Assembly: GCF_014202995.1 (NCBI RefSeq)
Contig: NZ_JACHIA010000033.1
Location: 1 to 43,351, forward strand
DNA: 43,351 nt
Direction of reading: 5' to 3'
Origin: Longimicrobium terrae
GTDB taxonomy: Bacteria > Gemmatimonadota > Gemmatimonadetes > Longimicrobiales > Longimicrobiaceae
The first letter of the stretch is position 1. Every line of letters begins with the position of its first letter. The translations under genes were made by a program, and so were the position numbers. The notes under the pieces are model-generated. The model did no database searches and was not told the origin of the DNA. It saw only the letters and a list, made by a program, of their open reading frames with translations. Below, in pieces: positions 40,988-43,351 of the stretch.

Positions 40988-42958
40988 ATGTGGCGAACGT
41001 CGCTGGTATCCGGAGTTCTTCTCGCGGCGTCCGCCGGCTGTACCGCGGGCCCGCGCACCACGGCGGAGCCCCGGCCCGCCGCCGGCCCCCGCGCCGCCCC
41101 TGACACTGCCGCGGCAGACGGGCGCACCTGGACGCCGCGCGCCATCCGCAACGACCTTCCCGCCATTCCGCCGCGCACCGGCCCGCTCCGCATCCAACTG
41201 ATGTATCCGGGTGAGGGCTACGCCGTTTCCGTCGCCGACAGCAACTTCATCTTCGGCAACGTGGGCACCGGCGGCGCCACGCTCACCATCAACGGCGCCC
41301 CGGTGGAGGTCGCGCCCAACGGCGCCTTTCTGGCCTTTCTCCCCGTACCTTCTGACGGGCTGTACCGGCTGGCGGCGGCAAAGGGCGGCGAGCGCACCGA
41401 ACTGCAGCGCCGCGTGCGTGTTCCCGGTGGCGCCACCGGTGCGGGAGAGACGGGGATCGTCGCGGCCTCCGTTACCCCCGCGGGGGCGCTGACGGGGGTG
41501 GAGGGCGAGCGGATCACCGTGCGCTTCCGCGGCGCGCCGGGCGCCGTCGCCCGGCTGCTGCTGCCGGACGGGCGCACGGTTCCTCTGGTGGAGCAGCGGT
41601 CCGTGGAGCGCGCCGAGGGCTTCATGCAGGACCGCGCCGTGGCGCCGCGGCAGGTGACGGAGTACGCGGGATCGTTCGCGCTCACGCAGGCAATCACGTC
41701 GCGCGACACCGCGGTGCGCGCGCCCACGCTCGTCACCGCGGAGCCGAACGCGCGCGCCGCCGTCATCGAGTTCACGCGCGACGGGCGGACGACCCAGCAG
41801 CCGTTGTCCCTTTCCGCCGGCGTGCTGCGGGCGGGGGAGACGAGGAAGGGCGTGGCGGCAACCGGTCGTGTGGAGGCGACGGTGATCGGGACGGCGATTC
41901 CGGGATCGGGAACGCCGTACGAGTGGTTCTTTCCCAACGGAACGCGGTTCACGATCGATGGCGAGCGCGAGGGCGCGTACCGCGTGCGCCTGTCGCGCGA
42001 CCAGTCCGTGTGGGTGTCGGCGGCGGACGTGCGGCTGGAGCCCGTGGGCGCGCCGCCGGTGACGGGAACGGTGGGAACGGTGCGGCTGGATCCGGCTGCG
42101 GAATGGACGGAGCTGCGCATCGTGACGTCGGACCGGCTTCCGTTCGAGGTGCGCGCCGAAGAGCGTGCGCTGGAAGTGCGCGTCTACGGCGCGGAGACGA
42201 GGACGAACTGGCTGCAGTACGGCGCCGCGGACCCGCTGGTGCGCCGCGCGGAGTGGCGGCAGGAGGCGGATGACCAGTACGTGGTGCGGCTGGAACTGAA
42301 TGCGCCGGTGTGGGGATGGCGCTCGTTCTGGGACGCGTCCGGCGCGCTGGTCGTTCGGGTGCGCCGCCCGCCGCTGATCGACGCGGCGGCGCCGATGCGC
42401 GGGCTGCGGATCGCGCTGGACGCGGGGCATCCGCCGGGCGGGGCCATCGGGCCGACGGGGCTGACGGAGGCGGAGGCGAACCTGGCCATCACCCGGCGGC
42501 TGGCGGCAATGGTGCGCGCGGCGGGCGCGGAGGTCATCGAGACGCGGCCGGATGAGCGGCCGGTGGAGCTGGGCGCGCGGCCGATGCAGGCCGCCGCGCA
42601 GGATGCGGATCTGCTGATCTCCATCCACAACAACGCCTTTCCCGACGGCGTGAACCCGTTTGAGAACAACGGGACGGCGGCGTTCTACAACCAGGCGCCG
42701 TCGCTGGAGCTGGCGCGGCGGATGGAAGCGGAGATCGTGGGCGAGCTTGGGCTGCGCGAGCTGGGGGTCGCGCGCTCGGACCTGGCGCTCGTGCGGCCGA
42801 CGTGGATGCCGTCGGTGCTGACGGAAACCATGTTTCTGATGGTGCCGCAGCAGGAAGCCGCGCTGCGCGACCCCGCCGTCCACGAGCGCATCGCCCGCGC
42901 GCACTTCCGCGCGATCGAAGGGTTTCTGCGGGCGCGCGCGGCGGGTTCGGAGCGGTAG
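40988..42958 (+). CDS. N-acetylmuramoyl-L-alanine amidase (Amidase_3) lipoprotein
   Basis: 656 residues. The signal LVSGVLLAASAGC ends in a lipobox-like cysteine, followed by a Pro/Ala-rich linker. The middle (about 60-470) is beta-rich, with an SH3-like stretch (GAYRVRLSRDQSVWVSAAD) and a segment resembling an AMIN domain before the catalytic part. The catalytic domain is about 470-650. Zinc ligands are H481 in DAGHPPGG, a glutamate of GLTEAEANL and H547 in ISIHNNAFP; the catalytic glutamate is E613 in VLTETMFLM. It cleaves the MurNAc-L-Ala amide of peptidoglycan in the periplasm, which fits cell separation or turnover and the neighbouring recycling genes. The frame continues upstream through the repeat and is not used. 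Confidence 0.92.
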   Translation: MWRTSLVSGVLLAASAGCTAGPRTTAEPRPAAGPRAAPDTAAADGRTWTPRAIRNDLPAIPPRTGPLRIQLMYPGEGYAVSVADSNFIFGNVGTGGATLTINGAPVEVAPNGAFLAFLPVPSDGLYRLAAAKGGERTELQRRVRVPGGATGAGETGIVAASVTPAGALTGVEGERITVRFRGAPGAVARLLLPDGRTVPLVEQRSVERAEGFMQDRAVAPRQVTEYAGSFALTQAITSRDTAVRAPTLVTAEPNARAAVIEFTRDGRTTQQPLSLSAGVLRAGETRKGVAATGRVEATVIGTAIPGSGTPYEWFFPNGTRFTIDGEREGAYRVRLSRDQSVWVSAADVRLEPVGAPPVTGTVGTVRLDPAAEWTELRIVTSDRLPFEVRAEERALEVRVYGAETRTNWLQYGAADPLVRRAEWRQEADDQYVVRLELNAPVWGWRSFWDASGALVVRVRRPPLIDAAAPMRGLRIALDAGHPPGGAIGPTGLTEAEANLAITRRLAAMVRAAGAEVIETRPDERPVELGARPMQAAAQDADLLISIHNNAFPDGVNPFENNGTAAFYNQAPSLELARRMEAEIVGELGLRELGVARSDLALVRPTWMPSVLTETMFLMVPQQEAALRDPAVHERIARAHFRAIEGFLRARAAGSER

Positions 42959-42970
42959 GCGCACCTCACG

Positions 42971-43260
42971 GCGGCCCCCACCCGGGCCGGCACCACCGGC
43001 CCACCCTCCCCCACAACGGACTGGGGGAGGGTTGTTAACGGCGGAGGTTTCGGCGCCGGAGGCGGAGATCGGCGGTGCCGCGGCTGCCGGGAGCGAATGA
43101 ATCCGCCGCTCAAACAGCGGGAACCCCCGACACCGGCCGCTGGCGCGTCCGGTTCGGGGCTTCAACCGCGCGGGAGCAGCAGCGTCGAACTACAGTGCGG
43201 CGCTCGCGCTGAGGTCTCCCCCTCTCCCGCTTGCGGGAGAGGGGGCCGGGGGGAGAGGGG
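42971..43260 (+). repeat. Composite intergenic repeat, copy 7 (A-B-D')
   Basis: A at 42971-43034, starting 12 bases after the amidase stop. B at 43090-43167 with CCCCGACACCGG/CCGGTTCGGGG. C is missing. D' at 43216-43260 has the perfect stem CCCCCTCTCCCGC/GCGGGAGAGGGGG with a two-base loop. Confidence 0.9.
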
Positions 43261-43279
43261 CATACGCGTTAACTTTATC

Positions 43280-43308
43280 TTGTCGGCGGGGTAGGGGCGG
43301 GATATTCT
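43280..43308 (+). promoter_or_regulatory. Sigma70-type promoter for the right-edge gene
   Basis: TTGTCG at 43280-43285 and TATTCT at 43303-43308 are exactly 17 bases apart, following an AT-rich patch (GTTAACTTTATC) just after the last repeat. Predicted transcription start is around 43315. Confidence 0.6.
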
Positions 43309-43315
43309 GCTCTGC

Positions 43316-43351
43316 ATGAGAGCTGACCTACTTGCCGAGGAGTGGGGTGTG
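43316..43351 (+). CDS. 5' end of an unidentified gene, possibly leaderless
   Basis: The ATG at 43316 opens a frame that stays open to the window edge (MRADLLAEEWGV). It lies seven bases after the -10 box, where transcription should start, so the message may have no leader; no ribosome site is present before it. Twelve residues are too few to name a family. Confidence 0.45.
   Translation, partial: MRADLLAEEWGV

Overview
The window is a chromosomal stretch of a very GC-rich (by eye around 70%), Gram-negative-type bacterium. The carotenoid gene set, the lipoprotein and outer-envelope genes, and a dense family of GC-rich intergenic repeats all fit a Gemmatimonadota, Longimicrobium-like organism. 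That assignment is inference: there is no rRNA or tRNA here to confirm it. No CRISPR array or complete insertion sequence was seen.

Layout, left to right. 1-2820: the low-GC tail of an unidentified gene, then a serine hydrolase (beta-lactamase/class C fold) gene bracketed by two nearly identical, inverted copies of a long composite repeat. 2944-15250: housekeeping and accessory single genes: an SDR-DUF1990 fusion, a TPR protein, a long acyl-CoA dehydrogenase, an RDD membrane protein, a creatininase-family amidohydrolase, a repeat-containing lipoprotein, Hsp20, a phosphodiester-glycosidase-like protein and a KirBac-type potassium channel. Most have clear hairpin terminators. 15369-27337: a carotenoid island. 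On the minus strand crtY lies upstream of a tightly coupled crtE-crtI-crtB-carH operon. On the plus strand crtC, a GT2 glycosyltransferase, a PlsC-like acyltransferase, a CrtD-type desaturase and a secreted protein run divergently. The regulator is a MerR protein with the complete W-x9-EH and ExHxxG-x41-SxV-x27-GG signatures of the AdoCbl photoreceptor CarH, so the island is probably light-controlled. The enzymes predict a monocyclic, hydroxylated, glycosylated and possibly acylated carotenoid. 27366-31067: small unknown genes, a tandem pair of paralogues, a DoxX/HTH pair, and a DUF559 nuclease gene sitting exactly between two inverted repeat modules. 31196-42958: a peptidoglycan and peptide-salvage island: gamma-glutamyltranspeptidase, then murQ, an unknown gene, anmK and a HEAT-repeat lipoprotein, followed by a NagZ-like GH3 enzyme, an AmpG-like permease and an Amidase_3 lipoprotein. 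The right edge holds a good promoter and the first codons of another gene, possibly leaderless.

The most unusual structure is the composite intergenic repeat. It is built from modules A (two hairpins), B (a stem-loop with compensatory base changes and a conserved bulged C), C (a GTCCGC/GCGGAC hairpin) and D (a CCCTCTCCCAC/GTGGGAGAGGG hairpin), always in that order. All seven A-containing copies start shortly after the stop codon of the upstream gene and point the same way as that gene. Two gene cassettes, the serine hydrolase and the DUF559 nuclease, are flanked by inverted copies.
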